A stretch of DNA of 7,462 bases from Thioalkalivibrio nitratireducens (GTDB lineage Bacteria > Pseudomonadota > Gammaproteobacteria > Ectothiorhodospirales > Ectothiorhodospiraceae). Position numbers and translations under genes: made by a program. The notes below the pieces were generated by a model that had not been told where the DNA came from, did no database searches, and was given only the letters and a program-made list of their open reading frames with translations. The stretch spans positions 1 to 7,462 of the forward strand of contig JAABSN010000166.1 of the NCBI GenBank assembly GCA_011390385.1. The letters run 5' to 3'. This document shows positions 1 to 5,953 of this stretch, piece by piece (the first letter of the stretch is position 1; the number at the start of each line of letters is the position of its first letter).

Positions 1-142
1 CTTCGTCGGGTGGTTCCGTTGCTGCGACGACCAGGGAATCGAACCTCTCCGGATCCAGACCGCGGGCGAGGTCGAGGGCGACCGTCTCGGCACCGCCGAC
101 CCTGAATGCGTTGAGAACCTGGCATACCTTGATCTTCGCCAT
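1..142 (-). CDS. Glycosyltransferase, N-terminal fragment (GT4-like)
   Basis: This is the first 47 codons of a minus-strand gene that continues beyond the left edge. Translated from the ATG at 142-140 it begins MAKIKVCQVLNAF, followed by R-V-G-G-A-E-T at residues 14-20 and a leucine-rich helix ending in L-D-P-E-R-F. This is the classic opening of GT4 retaining glycosyltransferases: a first beta strand, the GGAE loop and a helix. The start is supported by GAGGG at 154-150, seven bases upstream. It begins 16 bases after the stop of the preceding glycosyltransferase, so the two are probably co-transcribed and both serve the same glycan. Donor and acceptor sugars cannot be told, and the catalytic C-terminal domain is not in view. 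The family call is fairly firm despite the short length; the exact function is unknown. Confidence 0.8.
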   Translation of the reverse strand, partial: MAKIKVCQVLNAFRVGGAETVALDLARGLDPERFDSLVVAATEPPDE

Positions 143-158
143 GGAGTATCCCTCGACG

Positions 159-1370
159 TCAGTCTGCGTGCATCGACCGGAAGAACTGTTCAAGTTGACG
201 GCAATTGTCGACGATATTGAACCTATTCTCCACGCGTTCACGGCCGGCCGTCGAGTACTTTTCAACCAGCGTTGGTTGCTCCACGAGGTGGCGGATGGCC
301 TCGGCCAGTGCGGTGGAGTCTCCCGGGCTGGTCGTGATGCCCGAGACTCCATCCTCGATCAACTCAGGAATTCCCGAAACAGTCGTCGATATCACCGGAC
401 AGCCACTGGCCATGGCTTCCATGAGAACGACCGGTATCCCGTCGATATCGCCGTCTGGAGCTTCCACGCATGGAAGGACGAAGATATCGGCTTGATCCAG
501 GAGATCACGGATCACGTCCTGCTGCAGTGCGCCGGTGAACTCCATCGAATGTAGCCCTAGTCTTCGGGATTGCTCCTGAAGGTCTTCGAACAACTCGCCA
601 TAGCCGACCAGTTGTGCTTGATGCGGCAGATCCCATTGCTGAAGGATTGCCAGGGCATCCAGGAGGTGACGAAAGCCTTTCTTGGCGGTACACCGACCAA
701 TCGTCAGGATCCGGACTGGCTTCCCTGTTCGCCGTCGGAGTCGAAATGGAAACTTGCCGGGGTCGATGCCGCAGTGGATCACCTCGGCGCGGCGCGGTCC
801 GGGCTCGATCTTCATGTAGTAGCGAAGATTGTACTCGGAAATGGCGACCGCTCCTGCCGCATGCTTCAACTTGGTCCCCAGGGCATCCGGGTCGCGATAC
901 AGGTCAGCGGCGTGACCGGTGAAGCTGTACGGGATCCCCGTCAGCAGATTCAGAAATAGTGCGTAATTCGCGGATGGGTTCGCGAAATGGGCATGGATGT
1001 GCTGGATACCGCTGGCCTCTACCCAGCGAACCTGTGTCGTGGACGCGACCAGCTGGTAGAGGAGCCTCAGTTTAGCGCGGCCGCTGGTGCCCTGCGCCAG
1101 GAGGACGATTCCGACAGCAGCCCCGAACCGCCGCGGCCTGCGGCATAATTCCAGCAAGGCGACCCTGATGAGGTGGCTGCGAGGGATGGGGTGGATGGAC
1201 CTGGTGCCCGAGAGATCGCACTCGGGCTGGCTCGCATCGGCCTCTCCGGCGGCCCCACTGAGCGCAAGCAGGGATACAATATGACCGGCAGATCGCAGTT
1301 GCGATATTTCTCGCGTGATGAATGTGTGCGATAGAGACGTGAATCTCGTCGTCAGGTAAAGGATGTGCAC
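159..1370 (-). CDS. Glycosyltransferase, GT4 family (WcaL/AmsK-like)
   Basis: A complete 403-residue GT-B glycosyltransferase that would transfer a sugar from a nucleotide donor to a growing lipid-linked glycan at the inner membrane face. With the GTG start it opens M-H-I-L-Y-L-T-T-R-F, then S-H-T-F-I-T-R-E, the pattern typical of colanic-acid WcaL-type enzymes. Later come H-I-H-A-H-F-A-N-P (124-132), G-H-A-A-D-L-Y (152-158), a G-R-x4-K-G donor-site loop (225-232) and the C-terminal acidic motif, here D310-x7-E318 instead of E-x7-E, inside D-G-I-P-V-V-L-M-E-A-M-A. The frame stays open to 1637, but I chose GTG at 1370-1368. It has GGAG six bases upstream (1380-1377) and places the family's first beta strand at the N terminus; the upstream extension resembles no domain. 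It is the first gene of a minus-strand pair and is transcribed divergently from the sulfotransferase. The sugar specificity is unknown. Confidence 0.9.
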   Translation of the reverse strand: MHILYLTTRFTSLSHTFITREISQLRSAGHIVSLLALSGAAGEADASQPECDLSGTRSIHPIPRSHLIRVALLELCRRPRRFGAAVGIVLLAQGTSGRAKLRLLYQLVASTTQVRWVEASGIQHIHAHFANPSANYALFLNLLTGIPYSFTGHAADLYRDPDALGTKLKHAAGAVAISEYNLRYYMKIEPGPRRAEVIHCGIDPGKFPFRLRRRTGKPVRILTIGRCTAKKGFRHLLDALAILQQWDLPHQAQLVGYGELFEDLQEQSRRLGLHSMEFTGALQQDVIRDLLDQADIFVLPCVEAPDGDIDGIPVVLMEAMASGCPVISTTVSGIPELIEDGVSGITTSPGDSTALAEAIRHLVEQPTLVEKYSTAGRERVENRFNIVDNCRQLEQFFRSMHAD

Positions 1371-1395
1371 GCAGGACTCCGGGGTGGTGACGATC

Positions 1396-1419
1396 TCATG
1401 GACCACGTCGAGGGTGCAA
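1396..1419 (-). CDS. Possible seven-codon leader reading frame
   Basis: On the minus strand a near-perfect ribosome site, GGAGGAGGTG (1435-1426), stands eight bases before a TTG codon (1419-1417). That codon opens a tiny frame coding MHPRRGP and stops at TGA (1398-1396). The frame ends 25 bases before the GTG start of the glycosyltransferase. It is the strongest ribosome site in the gap and has no suitably spaced start in the glycosyltransferase frame, so a translated leader is one explanation. Chance in GC-rich DNA is the other. There is no run of one amino-acid codon, so classical attenuation is not indicated. Confidence 0.2.
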   Translation of the reverse strand: MHPRRGP

Positions 1420-1472
1420 GGATACCACCTCCTCCGGGGGGGCACAAGGAGCCGCGGCCGGATGCTTACTTG

Positions 1473-1491
1473 CGTGGACCCAGGGACCACG
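1473..1491. repeat. 19-base imperfect palindrome in the divergent intergenic region
   Basis: The sequence CGTGGACCCAGGGACCACG reads the same on both strands apart from its central base and one symmetric A/A mismatch, so eight of nine arm positions pair. It lies between the divergent glycosyltransferase and sulfotransferase genes, downstream of the minus-strand promoter-like boxes. It could be an operator for a dimeric regulator or fold as a hairpin in the minus-strand leader RNA. Only the symmetry is seen; the function is inferred. Confidence 0.35.
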
Positions 1492-1512
1492 GCCCAGACC
1501 TCTGGAGCCATG

Positions 1513-1540
1513 TTCAGTGTAACGCTCTGGAAAATAGAAT
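1513..1540 (+). promoter_or_regulatory. Weak sigma-70-like promoter candidate for the plus-strand series
   Basis: TTCAGT (1513-1518, three of six matches to TTGACA) is followed after 16 bases by TAGAAT (1535-1540, five of six matches to TATAAT). It lies in the AT-richer middle of the divergent gap, about 100 bases before the sulfotransferase start. The -10 box is good and the -35 box poor, so it could need an activator or be chance. Confidence 0.3.
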
Positions 1541-1545
1541 CTTGA
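1516..1545 (-). promoter_or_regulatory. Weak sigma-70-like promoter candidate for the minus-strand pair
   Basis: Read on the minus strand, TCAAGA (1545-1540, three of six matches) is followed after 18 bases by TACACT (1521-1516, four of six matches to TATAAT). It would start transcription near 1508, giving a leader of about 138 bases that includes the palindrome and the short reading frame. It overlaps the plus-strand candidate, as in back-to-back promoters. The match is weak. Confidence 0.25.
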
Positions 1546-1638
1546 GCGACACGAGCTTGCGCCTTGTCGGAATTTTGCAGACCTTCTCTGGCGACGGATG
1601 ACACGAAGACGAGCGATTCCATGACGAAAAGGGACACG

Positions 1639-2637
1639 ATGAATCAGACGAGTGCCGGATGCCGACCAGTCTTCATCGTGGGGATGAACGGCTCGGGCAC
1701 CACCATGATGCTGGACCTGCTCGATAGCCATCCTGCCTTGTTCGGATTTCGTCGCGAGACGCTGATCATTCCCCATTTCGTTGCGACGCTCGAAAGCTAC
1801 GGTGACCTCACAGACGACTCGAATTTCGAGAAACTCTGGCGCGATTTTCTTGGCTCACCGGTCTTCCGGTTCGTCAATGGCGGTCAGCTTCCGCCGTTGC
1901 CCGCCGACTGGCGCGATTCTCCGCGCACTCTTGCCGCCGTCATCGACGGCACCTACAGGATCTTCGCTGAACAAGCGGGCACGTCGCGCTGGTGTGAGAA
2001 GACGCCCATGCATGCCTTGCACATCGACACCTTGAACGGTGTCTTTCCTGGAGCATGTTTCATCCATATGGTGCGCGACGGCCGGTCATGCGCGGCGTCG
2101 TTACACCGACGCTGGAAGTATCACCCCAGTCGGACGATGGTGCGGTGGAAGAGGCTCGTGCCGTTGGCCCGGCGGCGGGCCGATCAATGTGAAGCAGCGT
2201 ACCTCGAGGTTCGCTATGAAGATCTCACATCGGATCCCGAGAAAGTCATGAGGCAGGTCTGTGCCTTCCTCGAGGAGGAGTGGGATCCTCGCGTGCTCGA
2301 GACGAGCCGGGTGCGTTCATTCACAGGGACGGAACAGACCAGCATCGTTGATCGAGCGCCGGTCTGGAACCGCTATTTCGGCAAGCGCCAGGTTGCGACC
2401 CTGGAACGCATCGGTGGCCGCCTTCTGACCGAGCTCGGATACGAGGCGGAGTATCACGGTGACGGCGATTGGAACCCCGCCTCACACCGGGTCCGGTGGT
2501 GGACCCTGCGCGACGATCTCCACCTCCTGTATCGTGCGGTGGTCACGGAATTGACAGTACGCGATGACCGTCGGTGGGATAGCCTCGGCAATCGTATCCG
2601 TTCCGCGATCAAGCAACGGTTGTCTTCTCGATCCTGA
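1639..2637 (+). CDS. Sulfotransferase (Sulfotransfer_3-like, PAPS-dependent)
   Basis: A 332-residue cytosolic sulfotransferase expected to move sulfate from PAPS to a hydroxyl or amine of a glycan or other acceptor. The 5'-phosphosulfate loop is V-G-M-N-G-S-G-T-T at residues 14-22. W-C-E-K-T-P follows at 118-123, the 3'-phosphate site H-M-V-R-D-G-R-S-C-A-A-S-L at 143-155 (R146 and S150 are the expected contacts), and R-Y-E-D-L at 192-196. These are the landmarks of the family in their usual order, so the enzyme looks intact. The frame is open from 1564, and ATG codons occur at 1564, 1621 and 1639. I chose 1639 because AAGGG (1629-1633) lies five bases ahead and the loop then falls at the usual short distance from the N terminus. 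It leads the plus-strand series. The acceptor is not deducible, but the surrounding glycosyltransferases point to a surface carbohydrate. Confidence 0.9.
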   Translation: MNQTSAGCRPVFIVGMNGSGTTMMLDLLDSHPALFGFRRETLIIPHFVATLESYGDLTDDSNFEKLWRDFLGSPVFRFVNGGQLPPLPADWRDSPRTLAAVIDGTYRIFAEQAGTSRWCEKTPMHALHIDTLNGVFPGACFIHMVRDGRSCAASLHRRWKYHPSRTMVRWKRLVPLARRRADQCEAAYLEVRYEDLTSDPEKVMRQVCAFLEEEWDPRVLETSRVRSFTGTEQTSIVDRAPVWNRYFGKRQVATLERIGGRLLTELGYEAEYHGDGDWNPASHRVRWWTLRDDLHLLYRAVVTELTVRDDRRWDSLGNRIRSAIKQRLSSRS

Positions 2638-2665
2638 TCACGATCCGAAAGCGCGATTCCAGCGG

Positions 2666-2694
2666 ATGACAATCGAATCAGGTGCAGCTAGAGT
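2666..2694 (+). promoter_or_regulatory. Possible internal sigma-70-like promoter
   Basis: ATGACA (2666-2671, five of six matches to TTGACA), a 17-base spacer and TAGAGT (2689-2694, four of six matches to TATAAT) lie in the 102-base gap after the sulfotransferase stop. Transcription would begin near 2701, about 39 bases before the next gene. This is the best promoter match in the window. It would allow the four downstream genes to be expressed apart from the sulfotransferase. Confidence 0.35.
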
Positions 2695-2739
2695 GCAGGT
2701 GCTCACGACCCCGCGACGGCCCAAGACGCTGGAATGGTG

Positions 2740-3942
2740 ATGACGGACAAGCAACCTCGACGATTGGCCATGGTGGCGTACTCCCACTACCAGACTGATC
2801 CTCGCTGCCGACGCGAGGCGGAACTCTGCGTCGAGGCGGGATGGGACGTCGACTTCTACGCGCTGAGGAGCAGTGGGAATGCGCGGGAGCTGGATTGTCG
2901 TGGCGTCCGGTTGATCGAGCTTGCCATGGACCGTTACCGTGGCGATTCCGCGCTCGCCTACATCGCGAGTTACCTGCAGTTCCTGTTCCTGGCGATGGTC
3001 GCGTTGATGCGAGGCCATGAGCGCTGGAACTACGAGGTCATCCACGTCAATACCATGCCTGATTTCATGGTGCTCGCGGCGATCTGGCCACGCCTGCGCG
3101 GGGCGCGCGTTATCCTCGACATCCACGATGTGATGCCCGAGATCTACATGACGAAGTTCAGCTTGACCGCCGACCACTGGAAGATCCGTCTGATCCGCGC
3201 TATCGAGATCCTGTCGACCAGGATGGCCGATCGGGTCCTGACGGCGGAGCATCCCAAGGCCGAACTGCTGGTGGAACACGGAGTGCCGCGAGACAAGATC
3301 CGAGTCCTGCTCAACCTGCCCGACCCACGGATCTTTCCGATTCGCGATCCACGTGCTGCCATGGAAGAAGGTCCGACGGCGCAGGAGTTTCGTCTTGTCT
3401 ACCATGGCACAGTGACTCACCGATTGGGGCTTGATCTTGCTATTCGTAGCCTGCCCCTGGTGCTCGAGCGGTATCCAGGTGCGGGATTCCGCATCATCGG
3501 AGACGGGGATCATTTGCCCTCGTTGCATGCCTTGACGCGCGACCTTCTTCTCGAGGACAACGTCAGCTTCAGCGACGAGTTTCTACCGATCGAGACCATC
3601 GTGCCAGAGCTTCGCCAGGCCCATCTCGCCGTGATCCCGACTCGATTCGGGGTGAGCACGGATTACATGCTGCCGACCAAGTTGATCGAATACCTGCGCC
3701 TCGGAATACCGTCCCTGTTCACGCCGACCAAGACGATCCGCTGGTATTTTGGCGACAACTGCATATTCTACCTTGACGATCCGACCCCTGAGAAGATCGC
3801 GGCCAAGATTCTCTGGGTTGGTGACCATATGCAGGAGGCGCTTGACGTGACGGCGGAGCTTCAGCAGCGGTTCTTCGCGCAGTACGACTGGGAAAGACAC
3901 AAGAAGACATACCTGGATCTGCTGGTGGAGCTGGTTGGCTGA
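2740..3942 (+). CDS. Glycosyltransferase, GT4-like
   Basis: A 400-residue GT-B glycosyltransferase. The N-terminal domain has the D-P-R-C-R-R-E-A segment near residue 20, a hydrophobic stretch at about 71-90 that may sit on the membrane, the V-I-H-V-N-T-M-P-D strand (100-108) and D-I-H-D-V-M-P-E-I-Y (127-136). The C-terminal domain has Y-H-G-T-V-T-H-R-L-G (221-230), I-I-G-D-G (252-256) and L-P-T-K-L-I-E-Y-L-R-L-G-I-P (311-324), whose glutamate corresponds to the second acidic residue of the E-x7-E motif. Such proteins are common in exopolysaccharide and capsule clusters. ATG codons occur at 2734 and 2740; I took 2740 because GGA at 2731-2733 is six bases ahead, but the ribosome site is weak and 2734 is possible. 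It follows the sulfotransferase after a 102-base gap holding a promoter-like element. The linkage it makes is unknown. Confidence 0.88.
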   Translation: MTDKQPRRLAMVAYSHYQTDPRCRREAELCVEAGWDVDFYALRSSGNARELDCRGVRLIELAMDRYRGDSALAYIASYLQFLFLAMVALMRGHERWNYEVIHVNTMPDFMVLAAIWPRLRGARVILDIHDVMPEIYMTKFSLTADHWKIRLIRAIEILSTRMADRVLTAEHPKAELLVEHGVPRDKIRVLLNLPDPRIFPIRDPRAAMEEGPTAQEFRLVYHGTVTHRLGLDLAIRSLPLVLERYPGAGFRIIGDGDHLPSLHALTRDLLLEDNVSFSDEFLPIETIVPELRQAHLAVIPTRFGVSTDYMLPTKLIEYLRLGIPSLFTPTKTIRWYFGDNCIFYLDDPTPEKIAAKILWVGDHMQEALDVTAELQQRFFAQYDWERHKKTYLDLLVELVG

Positions 3943-3956
3943 TCGCGCGGTGGTTC

Positions 3957-3962
3957 GAGGAG
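3957..3962 (+). promoter_or_regulatory. Ribosome binding site deciding the deacetylase start
   Basis: GAGGAG lies ten bases before the ATG at 3973. An in-frame TTG at 3964 is only one base away from it, too close to be used, so this site argues for the ATG. Confidence 0.7.
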
Positions 3963-3972
3963 TTTGAGCATC

Positions 3973-4794
3973 ATGCCCGTGTTCTATATCCGCAACGACG
4001 ACGTCAATGTCCTGGATGACGAGCTTGTCGCCGTGACCAGCCGCTGTGCTGACGAGGGTGTGCCGATCACACATGCCGTTGAGCCAGCCAACCTCACCGA
4101 CGAGGCGACGCAGTGGCTGCGCGAGGTGAAGGCTCGAGATCCTCGCTTGCTGGAGATCATGCAGCATGGCTTCGACCACCAGAAGCGTGATCGAGGTGAG
4201 TTCGGAGGTGTCCGGCCTTATGACGACCAGTTGAATGACCTGTCTCGTGGCAAGGAGATCATGCTCGAGGCCTTCGCGGGTGACCTCTTCCCGTGCCTGA
4301 ATTTCCCGTTCGGTCCCTACAACCGGCACAGCATGCGTGCGGCTGACCGCCTGGGCTTCCGGGTCGTCTCATCCCACTACAACAGCAGACGCTCGCGTCG
4401 CATGTGGTATGCCCTTGGTCATGCGTTGAACCGGGGCCTGGTCCTCGGACGTCACGTTTCCTATCACCTGGATTTCTACCCGGGCACGGGGATGTTCTGC
4501 GTGGACATGGCTGTATCGGTCATCGAACGCTACCTCGGAGAGTACGGCTCTCGGACCTGCGTCTTCCATCCGTTGGATGAGATCAAGCGCCGGATCGATA
4601 GCTTCGTGCCGCACACGCCTGTCATCGGCCTGTTGCTTCATCATCGCTACCACACCGATGAAGCCTCCCTCGACCTCATCACCGATGTCATCCGCTATGC
4701 CAGATCCCTACCGGACAGCACGTTCATGAACATTGATGAGGTCTATCGCCGTCACTGCCCCGCGCCTGGGGAGGGTTTCCGGGATGTCTCCTGA
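3973..4794 (+). CDS. Polysaccharide deacetylase-like protein (CE4/NodB fold)
   Basis: A 273-residue protein of the CE4 metal-dependent deacetylase type, which removes N- or O-acetyl groups from sugars. The motifs appear in the right order: R-N-D-D (residues 7-10) corresponds to the T-F-D-D aspartates, H65-G-F-D-H69 is the metal-binding H-x3-H, F-P-F-G-P-Y-N (111-117) is motif 3, and L-L-L-H-H (220-224) sits where the late catalytic histidine is expected. Two departures stand out. The usual G after the motif-1 aspartates is absent, and the motif-3 arginine appears to be asparagine (N110). No signal peptide or membrane segment is seen, so it probably acts in the cytoplasm on a lipid- or nucleotide-linked sugar rather than on finished polymer. 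It begins 30 bases after the preceding glycosyltransferase stop and overlaps the next gene by 11 bases. The fold call is good; the substrate is unknown. Confidence 0.82.
   Translation: MPVFYIRNDDVNVLDDELVAVTSRCADEGVPITHAVEPANLTDEATQWLREVKARDPRLLEIMQHGFDHQKRDRGEFGGVRPYDDQLNDLSRGKEIMLEAFAGDLFPCLNFPFGPYNRHSMRAADRLGFRVVSSHYNSRRSRRMWYALGHALNRGLVLGRHVSYHLDFYPGTGMFCVDMAVSVIERYLGEYGSRTCVFHPLDEIKRRIDSFVPHTPVIGLLLHHRYHTDEASLDLITDVIRYARSLPDSTFMNIDEVYRRHCPAPGEGFRDVS
4770..4774 (+). promoter_or_regulatory. Ribosome binding site inside the end of the deacetylase gene
   Basis: GGAGG, within a GGGGAGGG run, lies nine bases before the ATG at 4784. It fixes the start of the next glycosyltransferase there and not at the in-frame ATG codons at 4733 and 4736, which lack a good site. 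Confidence 0.65.
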
Positions 4795-5953
4795 GGTCCC
4801 GATTCTCTGTTTCGCGGGGGACAACTACTGGTTCAGTAACCCGCACAGTCGTTATCACCTGATGCACGCCGTCCATCGAGCTGGACATCGTGTGCTGTGG
4901 GTGAATTCGATCGGCATGAACCTGCCGAAGGCCAGGCAGCGTGGATTCTTGCAGCGTGTCATCCTGAAGCTGCGAAGCTGGATGCGCTGGCTCAAACAGG
5001 CCGAACCTGAATTCTGGGTCCTGTCTCCCATCGCCCTGCCATTGTTCGGCAACCGCACGATCGAGAAGGCGAACGCAGCCTGGATTTCGGCCCAGGTCCG
5101 GCTTGCATGCCGACTGCTCCGGATGGAACAGCCTCTGGTCTTCGCATCCATCCCCTCGTTTGCCGACGTGATTGCCGGTATTCCCCACCGTGGCCTCATC
5201 TACTACTACTCGGACAAGTACAGCGCGTACCGAGATCTGACAGCGCGTGACGCGATCGCGGCGAAGGATCGCGCCCTTTTCGAGGCCGCAGACTGTGTTT
5301 TTTGCGCTTCGGATCGGATTCACGCGGCGCTGGTGAGCGAACGTCCCCACGTCTACTATTTACCCCATGCCGTGGATTTCCATCATTTCAATGCGGCCCT
5401 GGACGATGATGTGCCTGCGCCAGCCGATCTTGCGAGGATCCCAGCACCCCGGATCGGCTATTTCGGTTCCCTGACCGACTCCAATGACACCGCACTCATC
5501 TTGGACGTTGCCAGCCAGGCTCAAGATCTGCAGTTCGTGCTCATCGGGCGCGTCCTCGGGGACTATCGTGCGCTCGAGGAATTGCCGAATGTTCATCTCC
5601 TTGGATTCAAGAGATATGCAGAGCTGCCAGCCTATGGCCGCCATTTCGACGTTGCGTTCATGTGCTGGAAGATGACAGATTGGATCCGGCACAGCAATCC
5701 GCTGAAGACCAAGGAGTACCTGAGTCTCGGGCTGCCGATCGTGTCGGTTCCCATCGATGAGTTGATGCAGCGATTCTCGGATCATGTCGTCCTGGCCGAG
5801 ACCGGTTCCGAGTTCCTGCAGGGAATTCGCCGGTGCCTGGAGAACGACTCGCCTGAACGACGCCGCCGACGGATCGACAGTGTGCGAGGTGATTCATGGG
5901 ACGCGCGCATTGCCGAGATGATGGCGCGTTATGAGGAGGCCCGGGGTGGCTGA
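4784..5953 (+). CDS. Glycosyltransferase, GT-B fold (TuaH-like)
   Basis: A 389-residue glycosyltransferase related in layout to teichuronic-acid TuaH and similar exopolysaccharide enzymes. Residues 140-149 read Y-Y-Y-S-D-K-Y-S-A-Y, the place where such proteins carry a Y-x-x-x-D strand end. L-P-H-A-V-D-F-H-H-F (193-202) matches the usual I-P-N-G-V-D-x-x-x-F. G-Y-F-G-S-L-T-D (225-232) opens the donor domain, and S-N-P-L-K-T-K-E-Y-L-S-L-G-L-P-I-V (304-320) is the C-terminal acidic-motif region. An arginine cluster follows at 358-363. ATG 4784 was chosen because of the GGAGG nine bases upstream; the frame is open from 4733. It overlaps the deacetylase by 11 bases and the next gene by 8, so the three are probably translationally coupled. 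The family is clear; the sugar and acceptor are not. Confidence 0.86.
   Translation: MSPEVPILCFAGDNYWFSNPHSRYHLMHAVHRAGHRVLWVNSIGMNLPKARQRGFLQRVILKLRSWMRWLKQAEPEFWVLSPIALPLFGNRTIEKANAAWISAQVRLACRLLRMEQPLVFASIPSFADVIAGIPHRGLIYYYSDKYSAYRDLTARDAIAAKDRALFEAADCVFCASDRIHAALVSERPHVYYLPHAVDFHHFNAALDDDVPAPADLARIPAPRIGYFGSLTDSNDTALILDVASQAQDLQFVLIGRVLGDYRALEELPNVHLLGFKRYAELPAYGRHFDVAFMCWKMTDWIRHSNPLKTKEYLSLGLPIVSVPIDELMQRFSDHVVLAETGSEFLQGIRRCLENDSPERRRRRIDSVRGDSWDARIAEMMARYEEARGG
5933..5939 (+). promoter_or_regulatory. Ribosome binding site for the CapK-like gene
   Basis: GAGGAGG lies six bases before the GTG at 5946, an ideal distance. The alternative in-frame ATG at 5931 has no such site in front of it, so the GTG is preferred. 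Confidence 0.75.

Noticed and set aside
1557..1582. Sigma-54 promoter suggested by TTGTCGG followed by TTTTGCAG
   Set aside because: The required GG of the -24 element is misplaced and the spacing to the GC of the -12 element is one base short.
1371..1637. N-terminal extension of the minus-strand glycosyltransferase to 492 residues, as the frame stays open to 1637
   Set aside because: The added 89 residues resemble no domain, and the family's first beta strand begins exactly at GTG 1370, which has GGAG six bases upstream.
1564..1638. Upstream ATG starts (1564, 1621) for the sulfotransferase
   Set aside because: Neither has a good ribosome site; ATG 1639 has AAGGG at five bases and puts the PAPS loop at the usual distance. 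1621 remains possible.
2638..3528. Long minus-strand open frames opposite the plus-strand genes, for example 296 codons at 2638-3528
   Set aside because: They are shadows of the plus-strand coding sequences: rich in arginine, histidine and glutamine, without domain motifs, while the plus-strand frames show clear family signatures.
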